A stretch of DNA of 64,000 nt. Origin: Coleophoma eucalyptorum. Lineage: Eukaryota; Ascomycota; Leotiomycetes; Helotiales; Dermateaceae. Below are positions 1 through 10,924 of the stretch, piece after piece. The DNA lies in NCBI GenBank assembly GCA_026120035.1, contig JALRME010000010.1, forward strand, positions 1,178,001-1,242,000, given 5' to 3'. Every line of letters begins with the position of its first letter. Within the stretch, counting starts at the first letter, position 1. The notes beneath the pieces were generated by a model. The model was not told the DNA's origin, ran no database searches, and was given only the letters and a program-made list of their open reading frames with translations. The translations under genes and the position numbers were made by a program.

Positions 1-493
1 TCTTGGAGCTCCAATAGGATCTATTTTGGTGGGTAGTAAGAAGCTGATCAAACACGCGAGGCGTGTTCGTCAGAGCATCGGAGGTGCACTACGTCAGACT
101 GGTATTCTCACAGCGGCTGCGAGGGTTGCAGTTGATGAGACATTTGGCAAAGACATCAATGGCCAGGAAGGATTACTTCAAAAGACACATGTTGCTGCCG
201 GGAGAGTTGCAGATTTTTGGGTTAGCCTTGGCGGTAGACTAGAAAGAGCAACAGAGACAAACATGGTATGGCTGGATCTAGAAGACAAGGTATCGATTGC
301 GGAGCTCACGGAAACCGGGGCATCCCTTGGAATCAAATTAAACAATCGAATTGTGGTACACTACCAGATTTGTGAAGAGGCTATTGTAACTCTCGAGAGG
401 GTAATGACGGACATTCGTGGACGAATGTCAGCGATTCCTGCAGGTGCTGTCGAGCAACAAATCGGGTTAAACCCGTTTGGGTACTGCCTTTGA
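1..493 (+). CDS. L-threonine aldolase, C-terminal part (cut by window edge)
   Basis: The frame is open from base 2 and runs to a stop at 493, so the gene enters from the left. The first visible residues (LGAPIGSILVGSKK) match the region just after the PLP-binding lysine of beta-eliminating lyase-type threonine aldolases. They are followed by the family's arginine-rich IGGALRQTG segment and the ETNMVWLDL strand. These enzymes cleave threonine or allo-threonine to glycine and acetaldehyde using pyridoxal phosphate, usually in the cytosol. About 163 residues are visible, roughly the C-terminal 40 percent. No frameshift is seen in this part. The PLP lysine itself lies outside the window, so activity cannot be judged. 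Confidence 0.85.
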   Translation, partial: LGAPIGSILVGSKKLIKHARRVRQSIGGALRQTGILTAAARVAVDETFGKDINGQEGLLQKTHVAAGRVADFWVSLGGRLERATETNMVWLDLEDKVSIAELTETGASLGIKLNNRIVVHYQICEEAIVTLERVMTDIRGRMSAIPAGAVEQQIGLNPFGYCL

Positions 494-780
494 GACTCAT
501 GTAGAACCTGGCAATTTCTAGAGAATAAATTTAGATATAGCCAAATAGAATGCATACTAGAAGGTATTGAGCTCAACCTAATGTTGAGATCAACGTTGTG
601 ACGGGTGCTTGTACTCTCGATCTGAAATCCATATTCATTTACATCCCAGTATCACAGTACGGGTAGGGTTACTCCCAAAGGTCACTTTCATGTACCAAAT
701 CAAGGGATATCGGTTAACTTGTGTGCTATTCCATACAAGGAAACCCCAGCCTTAATGTACTCTAGAACGAGTCAAATGCT

Positions 781-1530
781 TTATACATACATAGACATGT
801 TACTGTTCATGGCTATGTGAGCATAAAACTTGATCCTTTCGGCGTGCTCCTTCATACCAACGTACTCATCAACCGTATGTATATTACCATGGCCAGTGGC
901 TCTCAAGGGGCTGAATCGATAGATATTCCTCGATAAGTTCCAAAATTTGTGAGTATCCGTGCCTCCTGTCATTAAGCTCGGCGCTACGATAATGTCTTCA
1001 CCCATCACCTGTCTGATAGTGGCTACGAAGATCATATATGCCTCAGCTTCAAGAGGAGCTACGGGAGATGGTTCCCAGGGAGCTTTAGTGTCTTCGAGAG
1101 TAATCGTCCCAGCCGAGTTGATGGAAGTGTTTCCACTCATGGTTCCCCAGGCATTGAGAGATAGCGGGAATTTTGGCAGAATCTTCAACTCGATGGTAGC
1201 TGTTTTCATTCAAGGGTTTTGGTACTGAGTATTGCGGACACGCAGATTCGGTAAAAATACGGAGTGACTCGTCACCGATGATTCGTGGAGACGAAGACTT
1301 GGCTAGAGCAATGATGAACATCAAAGACAATACTGAAAGACAACCAAGGCGGACGATCTTGGTTGAACACCATGACTTGTTGGTCGCGATACCTGGATTT
1401 GGAGGGAAAACCAGATGCTCGCCCTTGGACATGATATATAATTGGATTGCTTGGATGCCATTTTTTATTTCTTGTTCAATTATAGTTGTAGGTTTGTTCG
1501 AAGTCAAAGAAGATTCAATCATAGAAAGTA
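781..1530 (-). pseudogene. M20 carboxypeptidase (CPS1/Gly-X carboxypeptidase type), decayed 3' part
   Basis: The lower half (1209 down to 781) reads as the end of an M20 metallo-carboxypeptidase. It shows the family's PWEPSPVAP stretch, MTGGTDTHKFWNL (metal-site region), NIYRFSP, and GNIHTVDEYVGMKEH near the end. Such vacuolar or secreted enzymes release C-terminal residues from peptides. Upstream, another frame (about 1522-1210) carries a possible GEHLVFPPNPG version of the GGHSSVPP segment, but the two frames do not join, and the N-terminal half with the first zinc ligands is missing. I read it as a frameshifted, truncated pseudogene. The end near 781 looks natural (FYAHIAMN). The upstream part is less certain than the C-terminal part. 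Confidence 0.7.
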
Positions 1531-1693
1531 ATCTTACTTATGTAGTGACATCTCTTAGAACAATATCATGTACTCACTGACTATTTTCATTCCCAACGGA
1601 GCTGTGACCAATTTTTAAGAACATTCTCCTTGAAGGTGCTTGAGCTCTTTATTCCTTCTATCAACCATGAAAAAGCAAGATTGCTCACTTTAG

Positions 1694-2506
1694 ATGGCGG
1701 GATTCGGTCTAACTAAAGAGGAGTCCCTGTTACATGGCGCACCATCAGGCGCTATACAAATCGTCACGACTGTCCTTATATGCTGGTTAGGAGACAAGAC
1801 AAGCCAGCGACTTCTCTGGGCTATTCTGGGCACTATTTCTCCCATACTAGGGTACATTCTTATGGTGTCACTTCCTCAAAGCAATGTCAGTGGCAATCTT
1901 GCAGGCTTTTATATAACAAGTTTTGAAGATGCTTCTTGGGTTTTGTGTCTCATTTTGATTTCTAGCAACGTAAGATAAACCATATCCATATATCACGCTC
2001 CCTACTAATATTTCCATAGGTTGCTGGGCAGTCAAAGAAGTCAGCGGTTAATGCTCTCAACTGTAAGTCTAACCGCACTTCGTAACAAAAATTGTGTCTG
2101 TATGTATAGTTTTGACAGCTCCTAGTGATTGGTTACTGCATTGGTAATTTGATCGGGCCTCAAATCATCCACCTCAAAGATGAGCCGCGATATATCACCG
2201 CTAAAGCGATTGTAAAGTACTCCCATCAATTTCTTTGTACCTAAAACTACTAACACATGAAAATCGCAGATTTTAACGATATTCACCCTCAGTACCATTG
2301 AACTTTTCTGCATGCGCCTGCTTTTTATGTACCGCAACAAGAAGAAGGAACAAAAGCGAGCTGAGCTGAGCTTGGGGATACATATCAACCCGTTCCCAAC
2401 CAGGAGTTCTTGGACTTGACTGACTTTGAGTAAGTCAACAGTCAACTTAATTTATAGTGGAAGCTGACTGGCCCAAAGGAATTTGGATTTCAGATACGCT
2501 TACTAG
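1694..2506 (+). pseudogene. MFS transporter, allantoate-permease (Dal5-like) family, C-terminal half, frameshifted
   Basis: Recognisable segments occur in order: GFGLTKEESLLHGAPSGAIQ and GDKTSQRLLWAI, then NLAGFYIT and LISSNV before a likely intron at about 1972-2020. VAGQSKKSAVNAL follows, then a second intron, GYCIGNLIGPQI, a third intron, a cytoplasmic MYRNKKKEQKRAE stretch, the family tail NQEFLDLTDFE and finally DFRYAY with a stop at 2504-2506. This is the C-terminal half of an anion:cation symporter of the allantoate or nicotinate permease group. The N-terminal six helices are absent. Near 2395 the frame changes (the NPFPTRSS frame versus the NQEFLDL frame), so the copy is both truncated and frameshifted. 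Exon joins are approximate. Confidence 0.75.
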
Positions 2507-3511
2507 GCGAGACTACAGGAATAGTATAACTATACTATAACATTTTATCTAACACTATAGAAGTGAGGTAGCCATGCGATCCGTCCTATTACAACCACCG
2601 AACTAGGTACTTTCTAACTATCTCGTGCACACATGTTGGAATATGAAGCTGGTGGTGTTTCCGCACTATGTGGCGCTCTAGTCAAAGTTTTTAGACCAAA
2701 CAACAATTGACATTCTTAATGGCTATCTTCTTACCATATCTTCATGTAGTACCACTTTGCAGCTAGGTAATCATAAACTTTCTACTTCGTTGATATCAAG
2801 GAATGGCTATAATTGTGTACACAATTGTGAACCCTACGGTGTTCAATTAGGGGCATGTAGCATATTCGAACCACAGAACTTTATCAAACGTGCTCAAAAG
2901 TGAAATTTCAATCTTTGGGTCAAATTTTATCCTCATAGTCATTTAAAGTCGTGTCCTTACACAAATGGGTTACTCAAAGACCTCGGTCAATGACGAAGCG
3001 ATGAGTACGTTGGCCGAAAGTGTATGCGTAATATCGGAGGATTTTAGTTCGTACTAGGGTGGATGGGTACGAAACTGTGATCGCGACAATGCACAAGCAA
3101 GCTAATTTAAAACGCTTTAATTGGCTCGGGAAGTAGAAGTTAATTGGGACATCATCGTTCCACTCACCACCTCTACTATACTTGAAGTAGAAACTTTTCA
3201 GGACAGATTAGAGTTATAGAAGATGACATCTTCGCAATCACCGTATTTACTATACCCAAAGTAGAAATTATCTACGGCTCAATTAATAATCTAAGTGGAC
3301 CAGTATGAACTACAATGATACGTGCCATACATGTAATCTTTTAGTTTTTTATGACAAGTTGATAGGGTGTGTCTATAGGGAAATAGCAAAGCTCTTCATA
3401 ACTACCGCACCTTTCATCTGAGATTATTGAGTTCCATCCCACCTTGATGTAGTTGTTAAATACAAATAATTCTATTCAGAGTACAGTCAAAACTCCTTTG
3501 CAAGATTAATC
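2507..3511. other. AT-rich intergenic stretch without recognisable gene
   Basis: No convincing coding frame, RNA gene or terminal repeat was seen in this 1 kb between two broken transporter genes. Short related motifs with CTATA and AAGTAGAAA recur near 3175-3200 and 3245-3270, which could be remnants of an old repeat. The start of the next gene is at 3512. Confidence 0.5.
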
Positions 3512-5256
3512 ATGGTCTTGAATTACAGCAATACCATTAACTCGACCGAGTCTACAGCTCTCTTTCTCGGCAGAAACAGCGAAGAAACAACAAAATATGG
3601 CAAATCCGTGTTGTATCCCGCCCTGTTATGCGGGTTTTTAGTATCAGTCTCGTTTGGCGTAACACAAGTTCCGTAAGTATCACCATAAGTTAACAAGAGT
3701 CTAAAGAACACCGGTCTAGGGCCATGCTAAGAATAAAAAGAATCATTTGTGTTCCGTCGTATGACCTATGAAGCATATTACCAAATAAAGCTTGAGTCAC
3801 AGGCCAACCTTGGGCCTGATCGGTGCGAACTTCGAGAAATTGAAGCGCAGACTGCGCGCTCTACATCTCTGCTGGCAGCTTCAACAACATTTTTTGGTGT
3901 GCAAAATATATTTGTAGCTGGATGGACGATCAAAAAGTTCGGCGCTAAAGCCGCTCTACTTATTTCCATGTTCTGGCCCACTGTTCGACTTGCTGTGCAA
4001 AATTTCGGCGTTATGACCGGAGGGAACAAGGGTATCATGATTATACAACTCTCTCAAGTGGTTACAGTGTTAGGAGGTCCTGCCGGTTACTTAGTAGCAT
4101 TGAATTTTTACATCACTGAGATTTCGGCATATAGCAACAGAACCGGTGCACTGGGAAAATTACAAGGGTGTTCATTCCTAGGTACTGCCGGCGCCTACCT
4201 TGCTGGTGGAATACTTGGAGACCATTTTGCTATTCTTGCCCCATTTCAGATTACACTGCTTCTGTTCATGTCCTCCTTTATTTATGTTCTGATTTTCTTG
4301 CCATGGATACCGCCGACCCAAAAAGAGAAATCTCAAACTTTGGGCAGTATTGCTAAATATGTTGGGCCACTCATGATATTTGCACTACAGAAAAAGGCCA
4401 TTCCAAAAGGTTCAACTAGAACAGAATACGGCGCGATGATTCTCGGTATTGGTGTATTCCTTGGTGTGCTGGCTACAGGTTATATCCCGATCTTGCTACA
4501 GATGTACGCAACTTATTTCTTCCACTTCGGCACCACTGAGAACGAATATTTGACTTCCCTGAACTCTTTTATTCGTGGTTTGTTGCTCACGCTATTCTTC
4601 CCTAAAGTTATATCTGTAGGACGGAAATGGATGGCCAAAGACACACACTTACGAGACAGTTCTGAGATTGGCGTTGAAGAAACCCATCGGCACCTAGATT
4701 TACAAACTAGCCTAAACCAGAACTCGCTAATTGAACCTCTGGATGATCACGAGGAGTTTATCCAGCCATCAGATTCATCAGAGGAGATGGAAACGTTTGA
4801 CTTTGACATTTGGTATACAAGATACAGCTTGCTTGCAGATGCCCTCTTGACTGGGGCTGCTTCATTTACTACCAAGGATGGCATATATACGTTCTCGCAG
4901 CACTGCTGCCATTTGCAGCAGGGACGGGTGCCGCTGCCCAAGGCACAATTCTACAAATGTGCCCAGCTTCAAAACGAGCCGACGCACTAAGCACTGTTTC
5001 TCTTGTTGAGATGGTATCCAGACTCATGACTGATATGTCTGACTATACTATGATCAAACCGACTATTTTCTCATGTTCTGAAAAGAAAGTATCTGCACTT
5101 GCTGCTAGTGGAAAGATCCATCTAATATTTTCATGCAATGCTGTAAGTTATCATTTTGTTAGACTTGCTAGACTTAATCTAACTGCTTCATAGGGCGTAG
5201 CGTTGGCTGGGTTCTATTTATTGTTGTTCTCTCGATTTCCTAGCTCTAGGGACTAG
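3512..5256 (+). pseudogene. MFS transporter, TetA-like fungal family, frameshifted
   Basis: Exon 1 starts at ATG 3512 and encodes an N-terminus ending in the first membrane helix (ALLCGFLVSVSFGVTQVP), followed by a GTAAGT donor at about 3673. The main exon (about 3745 on) gives the expected helices: SLLAASTTFFGVQNIF, the GWTIKKFG loop, LGKLQGCSFLGTAGAYLAGGILGD, then FIRGLLLTLFFPKVISVGRKW and the acidic loop before helix 9. At about 4880 the frame shifts by one base (from TTKDG to GWHIYVLAALLPFA). A final intron (about 5140-5193) precedes the natural tail GVALAGFYLLLFSRFPSS and a stop at 5254. The first intron acceptor also fails to give the correct frame. So almost the full gene is present but with at least one, probably two, indels. 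The substrate is unknown. Confidence 0.8.
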
Positions 5257-5460
5257 TTCAATAGTAGGTTGCAATGGGATTTATGCCTAGGTTTGCACCT
5301 TGAATCTGGTGTAGGACAAACATTAGTTTGAGAGTATTACTCAAGTAATTATATCGGCCGACTAGATCGATCAATAGGTTACATATGGGCTGACGACCAA
5401 TCTTCTATCTATCAAACGAAAGACAACCAACAACCACCAGCGCTCTCTGACGCACCAAGA

Positions 5461-6115
5461 TGGCTGTACTAGACAATTTCTGGGTCTTTGGGCCTGTTCT
5501 CATCATTATTCTCTATCTCCTAAGGACACTTACCGTATCTGTGTAGCGATTCCTCTTCAAAATGGCGCAATGGCTGCGTCACCGATGTCTCTTCCCCAAA
5601 GGGAGTCCATAATTGGGTTAGGCATCTTTTTCACTCGGAACAAACAGTTCAAAGATCGTGTACTGCTTGAGTCCATTAGACAATCTTATCATGAGACGGG
5701 GAATACTTACATGGCAGTTATGTTGGGCCATCGTGTAATCGCAACAGTCGAGCCCGAAAATGTAAAGACTATCTTGGTCACTAAATTTGGAGACTTCGGC
5801 ATAGGAGATAGAATTAAATAATTCGGCCCTATGTTTGGAGCTTGCATCTTTACTGTCGACGGAAAACATCAAAATGTTTTCCACACATATATATTCTTCT
5901 CTAGACTATGAACTGGGACTTGGAAGTTAACCTGGTGTCTATCATAAGAGCATTCACGAGCTTTAGTGCGACCCAACTTCACCCAGTCTCAAACCTCCGA
6001 CCTGGATACTTTCGAGACCCATGTTCAACAGCTTGTTAAAGCTATTCCAAAAGATGGGTGGACAGTCGAACTACAGCAACTATTCTTCTACCTCACCCTT
6101 ATAGTTATAATAAGA
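5461..6115 (+). pseudogene. Cytochrome P450, CYP52-like N-terminal fragment, decayed
   Basis: ATG 5461 opens an N-terminal membrane anchor (MAVLDNFWVFGPVLIIILYLL). It is followed by DRVLLESIRQSYHETGNTY, VEPENVKTILVTKFGDFGIGD, then [48 protein letters not shown] and [12 protein letters not shown]. These match the N-terminal third of fatty-acid or alkane-hydroxylating P450s of the CYP52 type. There are in-frame stops (after IGDRIK at 5819 and again near 5910) and frame changes. The I-helix and heme-binding cysteine loop are absent, so it cannot be functional. It sits directly after the broken TetA-like transporter on the same strand. Confidence 0.75.
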
Positions 6116-6462
6116 GGTAAACCAACCAACAAGTAATATCAATATCACAAACTCATAGAATGAAACAATATATATTAGTCATAAAATAGCAATTGGCATT
6201 GAAAAACACATCGATTCCCTGTGTAGATAAGTGATAATACTATAAGTAAGTTACATGATTCCACACTTCTTATCCTCTTTGACACGTGACTGAACCGGTC
6301 CCCACTCTACTTCAACACGTGCACATCAAACCCCACCACAACAGTTCTAGTAATCATTATCACTATAAGCCATTCTTGATACACCAAGCGGTTGGTTTTT
6401 GATGATCGTCTTTCAGTTTATTCTCTATGTTTAAAGCCGCTATCTGTTCTGGCTGAGGTCTT
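6116..6462. other. Intergenic, AT-rich; E-box-like sites
   Basis: No coding frame was recognised. Two CACGTG cores occur about 35 bases apart near 6283 and 6318. The minus-strand GrpB gene ends at the right boundary. Confidence 0.4.
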
Positions 6463-7083
6463 TCATTCGATATAGCCTAGATCACGAAATGCCTTGTTCA
6501 AGATCTCTCGTACTGTTTCGTCCTTCCGTAGGGTATATTCTTGCATTGACTCGCCTGTTGCTCTGGAAGCTGCAGCACACTCGCGTTTGACTGTCGCATA
6601 TAGCTGCAGATCTTCTGGTGACTTTGAAAGCCAGTCGCGGAAAATCCGGTGTCTCTCGACCTCAGGGCAATCCGGCCCAAAGACGTGGAGATTGATATGA
6701 TATGCACCAGGGCGGTCTCCTTCATCAACAAAAAAGCGATGTTGATGCCAGTCCGCCTCACGGAAGAGGAATAGGAAGCCTAAGCTCTCGAGAGCCTCAA
6801 CGTAAGAGTCCTCATCCTTGATGTCCTTTACTACCAGATCGATGTCAATAATATCCTTTGCTGGCAGACCAGAAACACTGGTGGACCCTGCATGAAGAAT
6901 AGCGACCGCGGTCGAGCCTAGCACGGCTTCAATCCGGGTTTTGGTGTCTAAGAATCGCTGCGGCCACGCCGGATTGGGCTCGACAATGGCTATCTTTACG
7001 TTCGACTTGCGATTGTTCACTCTTTCTACAGAACTCCCATCGTCAACGTATTCCTTGACAATGTCCGTGGCAGAAAGTGGCAT
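6463..7083 (-). CDS. GrpB / UPF0157 family protein (predicted nucleotidyltransferase fold)
   Basis: A single uninterrupted 206-residue frame. After an N-terminal extension of about 28 residues comes the family core: IAIVEPNPAWPQRF, then HAGSTSVSGLPAKDIIDIDL (His64, Gly66-Ser69, Asp80 and Asp82, the likely nucleotidyltransferase-type metal motif), then HQHRFFV, AYHINLHVFG and the C-terminal FRDWLSKSPEDLQLYATVKR with a helical tail. Family members are mostly bacterial and of unclear biochemical role; fungal copies exist and one bacterial relative was linked to glutamate-rich proteins. It has no intron, no signal peptide and no membrane segment. ATG 7083 is the first ATG of the frame and gives the usual length. 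It is intact while both flanking genes are decayed. Bacterial ancestry is possible but not shown. Confidence 0.85.
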   Translation of the reverse strand: MPLSATDIVKEYVDDGSSVERVNNRKSNVKIAIVEPNPAWPQRFLDTKTRIEAVLGSTAVAILHAGSTSVSGLPAKDIIDIDLVVKDIKDEDSYVEALESLGFLFLFREADWHQHRFFVDEGDRPGAYHINLHVFGPDCPEVERHRIFRDWLSKSPEDLQLYATVKRECAAASRATGESMQEYTLRKDETVREILNKAFRDLGYIE

Positions 7084-7419
7084 CGTGAGTCAAATGTGGT
7101 GAATTTCAAAAGGTTTCTTTGCACGTATGCTGAGTAGTACTGTATTGGGCAAGATGTAAGTCGCTCGATGTGGGAGCCCTGCGTAGAAAACATTGACTTA
7201 CAAAAACGGTAGTAGAGGCAAGGCCAGTGTTTCGTGTACGGAGTAGTTGATTTGTACACAGATTTCGAAGGCTTGTCGTTCGTAATCCGGCGTGCTGGGA
7301 CCCTTGTTAGTTCACGGGTTCGGACAAATAGAACTGCCGGTGAAATATATTTTATTATTATTACCGAACTCGTCGTTTGACAGCAACAGGAATTGCTCGT
7401 CTAGGCCCAGCAACACGCT

Positions 7420-7580
7420 TTCAAAGAACGACAATACTTGTATCACGAGTAAGGCATTCCATATTAAGTGTAATGAAGAGAAACCAAGCTGTAAAAGATG
7501 CTTAATCATTTTCGGGATTTTGTGGCGGTTATCAACTTGTGAGGAAGGAACTCCCAATACCATCACAGCTGTTATGTAAG
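7420..7580 (+). pseudogene. Degenerate Zn2Cys6 DNA-binding domain, plus-strand fragment
   Basis: The plus-strand frame reads CITSKAFHIKCNEEKPSCKRCL around 7436-7503, the signature of a fungal binuclear zinc cluster. Two of the six ligand positions look lost: the second cysteine is Ser and the sixth is probably Trp. The frame then runs on for only about 25 residues. No activation domain follows on this strand; instead the C-terminal half of a fungal regulator lies immediately downstream in the opposite orientation. This is a broken N-terminal fragment. Confidence 0.6.
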
Positions 7581-8456
7581 AGAAGCCATTAAGAGAGCCA
7601 GAGAATGCTCCAAAGTTCCTTGATATGATCCACATACTGAATCAAAAAAATCCTTCACCGATTTTTCTTGTATCAGTGGAACCCACAGTAGAGATTCTAG
7701 CATGTCCCGCATCTCGGTCCACGATTTGACCCCACGCGACTTAATATTTGCTCTCAACAGAGGCCTTAGCTCAGATTCATTTGGCTGCTTCACCACTGAG
7801 GCTGCCTCAATAACCAAGAGCCAAGAAGAGAGATGAGATGGAAAGTAATTTGAAAACTCAAGGAGATTTAGACAGTTTTGAAAGGAAGCGTTGAGGTGAG
7901 CGTGGGTTGCCCTAACGACTTTCCACTGTAAGAAAATATGAGAAGAAAGCGCCAAGAGGTCGAGGCGTATTGCTTTATTAACAATTCTGATGTCGATGCT
8001 CATGTGGAGGAGGCTATACATGAGTGAAGTAATCGTGTTCAAACATAGATTCCAGGGGATCCTGCCCTGAGCTTCCGCAGCAAGGTTGATCAGTGAGCAG
8101 AAGCTCGTCATTAATTGCCATGCTTTGGCTATATCGTCGTCTAAACCATCCAACTCATCAAAGACCCAACCTTTCGTATGGGAGGAATATTTCATCTGGA
8201 AATGGCAAACAAACTCGGAAGCGGTCATCGTCAGGGGAAAACGAAGGCTTCGCACCGGTTTCTAACATCATCCCTCTATCATACCTGATCGACGGTCATT
8301 AAAACTTGTGGGATGGTCATTATTCTGTGCCATTAGATCCAACCTGAGAATTTCAATCAAAAGATTTATTTGCATAAGGTTGTTCAAGCCACCTCTTAAG
8401 TCAGCTATACACGAAAAATGGAAAGGACACCATTGAAAGACTTTGGCGAGAGACAT
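7572..8456 (-). pseudogene. Fungal-specific transcription factor, C-terminal domain only
   Basis: Two minus-strand exons are visible. Exon A starts at about 8456 (FQWCPFHFSCIADLRGGL then MQINLLIEILRLDLM). A likely intron follows, with donor GTATGA at about 8282 and acceptor TTTCCAG near 8195. Exon B carries KGWVFDELDGLDDDIAKAWQ, a helical region, and the typical end AKSW-like motif (here VKSWTEMRDMLESLLWVPLIQEKS) to the stop at 7572. These are features of the C-terminal region of Zn2Cys6 regulators with the fungal transcription factor domain. The DNA-binding domain and middle homology region are absent on this strand. The frame is otherwise open, so the loss is by truncation, possibly by the rearrangement that left the zinc-cluster fragment on the other strand. 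Confidence 0.65.
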
Positions 8457-9430
8457 TGGATGAGTTTCGTTTCGCTGACATTTGGAACGTTCTCGAGTCT
8501 ATGAAGCAAAACTAAGCTGTCTTAAGATTTCTTTTTTTTTGCAGCTTTAGAATGTAATTTAAGTTGTCGGCGGCAAGGAATTTTCATATGTATCTATTAA
8601 GTAGGCGCTATTTTGAAGATATAAAATCGCACACAGTAGGCGGTTAACTTGTTACTAGGGGAGGTTAGCTTCAGAATAGAAGTTTGACGCGATTTTTTAT
8701 TTATATATATTGTAACAAGAGATATAAGGCCTAAATTTGTGGCTACACCTGGTGGCACAGTCATCTAAATGACCCTTCTACATTACCTATGTCAAATGTA
8801 AATGTATAGTTATTGGCTAAAATATTTTCTAGGCTAGCAGAATTGAATGTGTGTTTGATTTCAATTTTAATTATGAATTACCCCAATATGAGCAAAGCCA
8901 CCCATGAATTTTGTTTCTTGTGTTGATAACTAGGATCACATCAGAGATAGGAATGAAAACGAAGAAGTTCTCAGTTGGTCATGGTGTTGCTACTGATGCT
9001 CATTTTAATAATTTCACTCAAGTGCATAGGTAATCTTACTGCTTTTCACTAAGACTGAGATAAAGCAATTGTGGTTCAGCGCACCGAAGATACTGGCTCT
9101 ATTTTATGAACTATAACTTCTGGGCCGGTCTGTTATTGGAGACTTCTAGCATCCTGTATTTAGTATCTAGGGAGGCAGCTCTGCAATGCAGTGGCCTTTA
9201 TGAAGCATCAGACTCACATTCAATTTCAGTACAGATAGTATGATATGTCGCACACGCATTCATAAGTTTATAAGAACTGAATGTCACGGCCTAAGTTTAT
9301 AAAGACCAATGAATATCAAGGCTGATAAAGCGGGGAACCCTGTTGCCAAAACGCGGGGTAAGCATAGATATGCCTTTCTCGTAGCATTTTAAAAAGATTT
9401 GCACTATGAGTAACATAAAGCAATCTCAAA
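8457..9430. other. Intergenic, AT-rich, no recognised gene
   Basis: No coding frame was recognised. A stretch near 8640-8780 (TTGTTACTAGGGG and later TGTAACAAGAGATATAAGG) looks like old LTR material but lacks paired ends. The next gene starts at 9431. Confidence 0.4.
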
Positions 9431-10334
9431 ATGCTTAATCCCCAAGAAATCGAATCGAACGATATTTTAGCTGATATCAATTATTTCGCAGCCGATGGAC
9501 AAGTCAGAGAAGTTGCATCATGGAAGAAACGCTATCTCGGCGTAAGCGACGAATATACTCGTACAATGATAGTGCGCAATGCTAGACCTTTCGCAGATCA
9601 CTTTACGCTTGACGAGAATGGCTTTCAGTTTATCGAACTATTAAGGAAGAATCGAGATACGAACGACGAGGTACTCATTAAGAGAGAGTATTACAAAGAG
9701 TTGGAAGAGTTGATAAAGAACATGTAACAGACTATTACAATATCTGGATGCAAATATCTGATAGATTCATCTTAGGACCGGCGCAGACGTAGTTTATATA
9801 TTTAATCATGCTATTCGTTGTGCCAGCACAAACATAGTTCAAGGAAGACCCGATGAAAATGGCCAGGTTCCTTCCGGACATCCGCACGTTGACTATTGTG
9901 GCATTCCTGAGCTTATGGAAGGAACCAAGAAGGAACTTTCGCTGCCCGAAGAGATCAACAGGATGTTTTCTTCAAGCTCACGCTTCTCCTTTATAAATGC
10001 CTGGCGTCCTATTGAGACTGTGAAAAGGGATCCATTAGCGCTTGCAGACTCAATGACAGTGCCGGATTCCGATTACCTAGTCAGAGCTCGAAAATTCCCC
10101 AGCGGTGTCAGTGCAGGGAATTATATTATGTCACACGGTAGTCAGGTACAGGAACATAAATGGTACTACATGTCTGAGATGCAACCAAATGAAATGGTTG
10201 TGTTTAAAGGATATGATACAAAAGAGGATTCGTTGGCCTGGAGATGTCCTCATACGGCTATTGTATTACCAGAAACCGCAAATCTACCACCCAGACAGAG
10301 TATCGAATGCCGGGCAGTCTGCTTTTGGAATTAA
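9431..10334 (+). CDS. CmcJ/NvfI-type oxygenase-like protein (GA4 desaturase family)
   Basis: Exon 1 is 9431-9723 and exon 2 is 9776-10334. They are joined by a 52-nt intron (GTAACA...TTAG) to give 852 nt, 283 residues, with no internal stop. The N-terminus has the family hallmark DILADINYFAADG, then RNARPFADHFTLDENGFQF, a joined TGADVVYIFNHAIR strand, GHPHVDY (the HxD pair expected for an Fe(II) site), FINAWRPIETVKRDPLALAD, then the C-terminal VVFKGYDTKEDSLAWRCPHTA and RQSIECRAVCFWN. Family members (CmcJ with cephamycin, NvfI in novofumigatonin) are Fe/2-oxoglutarate-linked tailoring enzymes of secondary metabolism. Here no polyketide or peptide synthase is nearby, so the substrate is unknown. 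It appears intact. Confidence 0.82.
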
Positions 10335-10924
10335 GCGCTTTCTTCGGAGGTTTGATTACTATAAATTGTATTTGAATCTAGGCAGATTGGATATGCAAAA
10401 CATGGGACTTGTGGTCCTGATAGTCTCCAAAAGGGATGAAGATGTAACATGGGTTACGATCAACCTACAGTATTGTGATTTGCTTAATTCATTCGCTTAA
10501 ATAGACCATGGCCCTATTCCGGGGTATAAGTATGTTAGGGTGAGATGATCCGACTCGTTACAAGAGCACCGTTACTGATCAAACGCTGCCAAATTCAGTC
10601 CATGAAAACGCTCCATGCCAAATCACCGACTTACCCAGTATAATCCAATAAGCAAGGCAGAACAGATGGATAGAAGAAGCAGTGTTGAAAATTTTACAAA
10701 GCGGCTTATGCTTCAAAAATATCAGTAATTATCATACACAACTTGTGAAGAAAACAGGCCTCATCATTGACCCTAGTTTGCTTCTTATGACTGTCTGTCT
10801 AACGGTGAGGGGCTGGGAAGATGCCTAAAAAGGGCGAACAGAATGGAAAGCATCAGTCTCTCTACAAGGAATCCTGAAAGTAACTCAAGATGCTCTTCGA
10901 GCTCACCTCTGAACAGTATCTCAC
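10335..10924. other. Intergenic after the oxygenase gene
   Basis: A plus-strand frame runs out to 10500 but overlaps the oxygenase in another frame and has no recognisable content. From 10500 to about 10920 I see no gene. The boundary with transposon-derived sequence at about 10925 is abrupt. Confidence 0.4.

Noticed and set aside
10105..10500. 131-codon plus-strand frame
   Set aside because: It overlaps the oxygenase exon 2 in another frame and has no family features.
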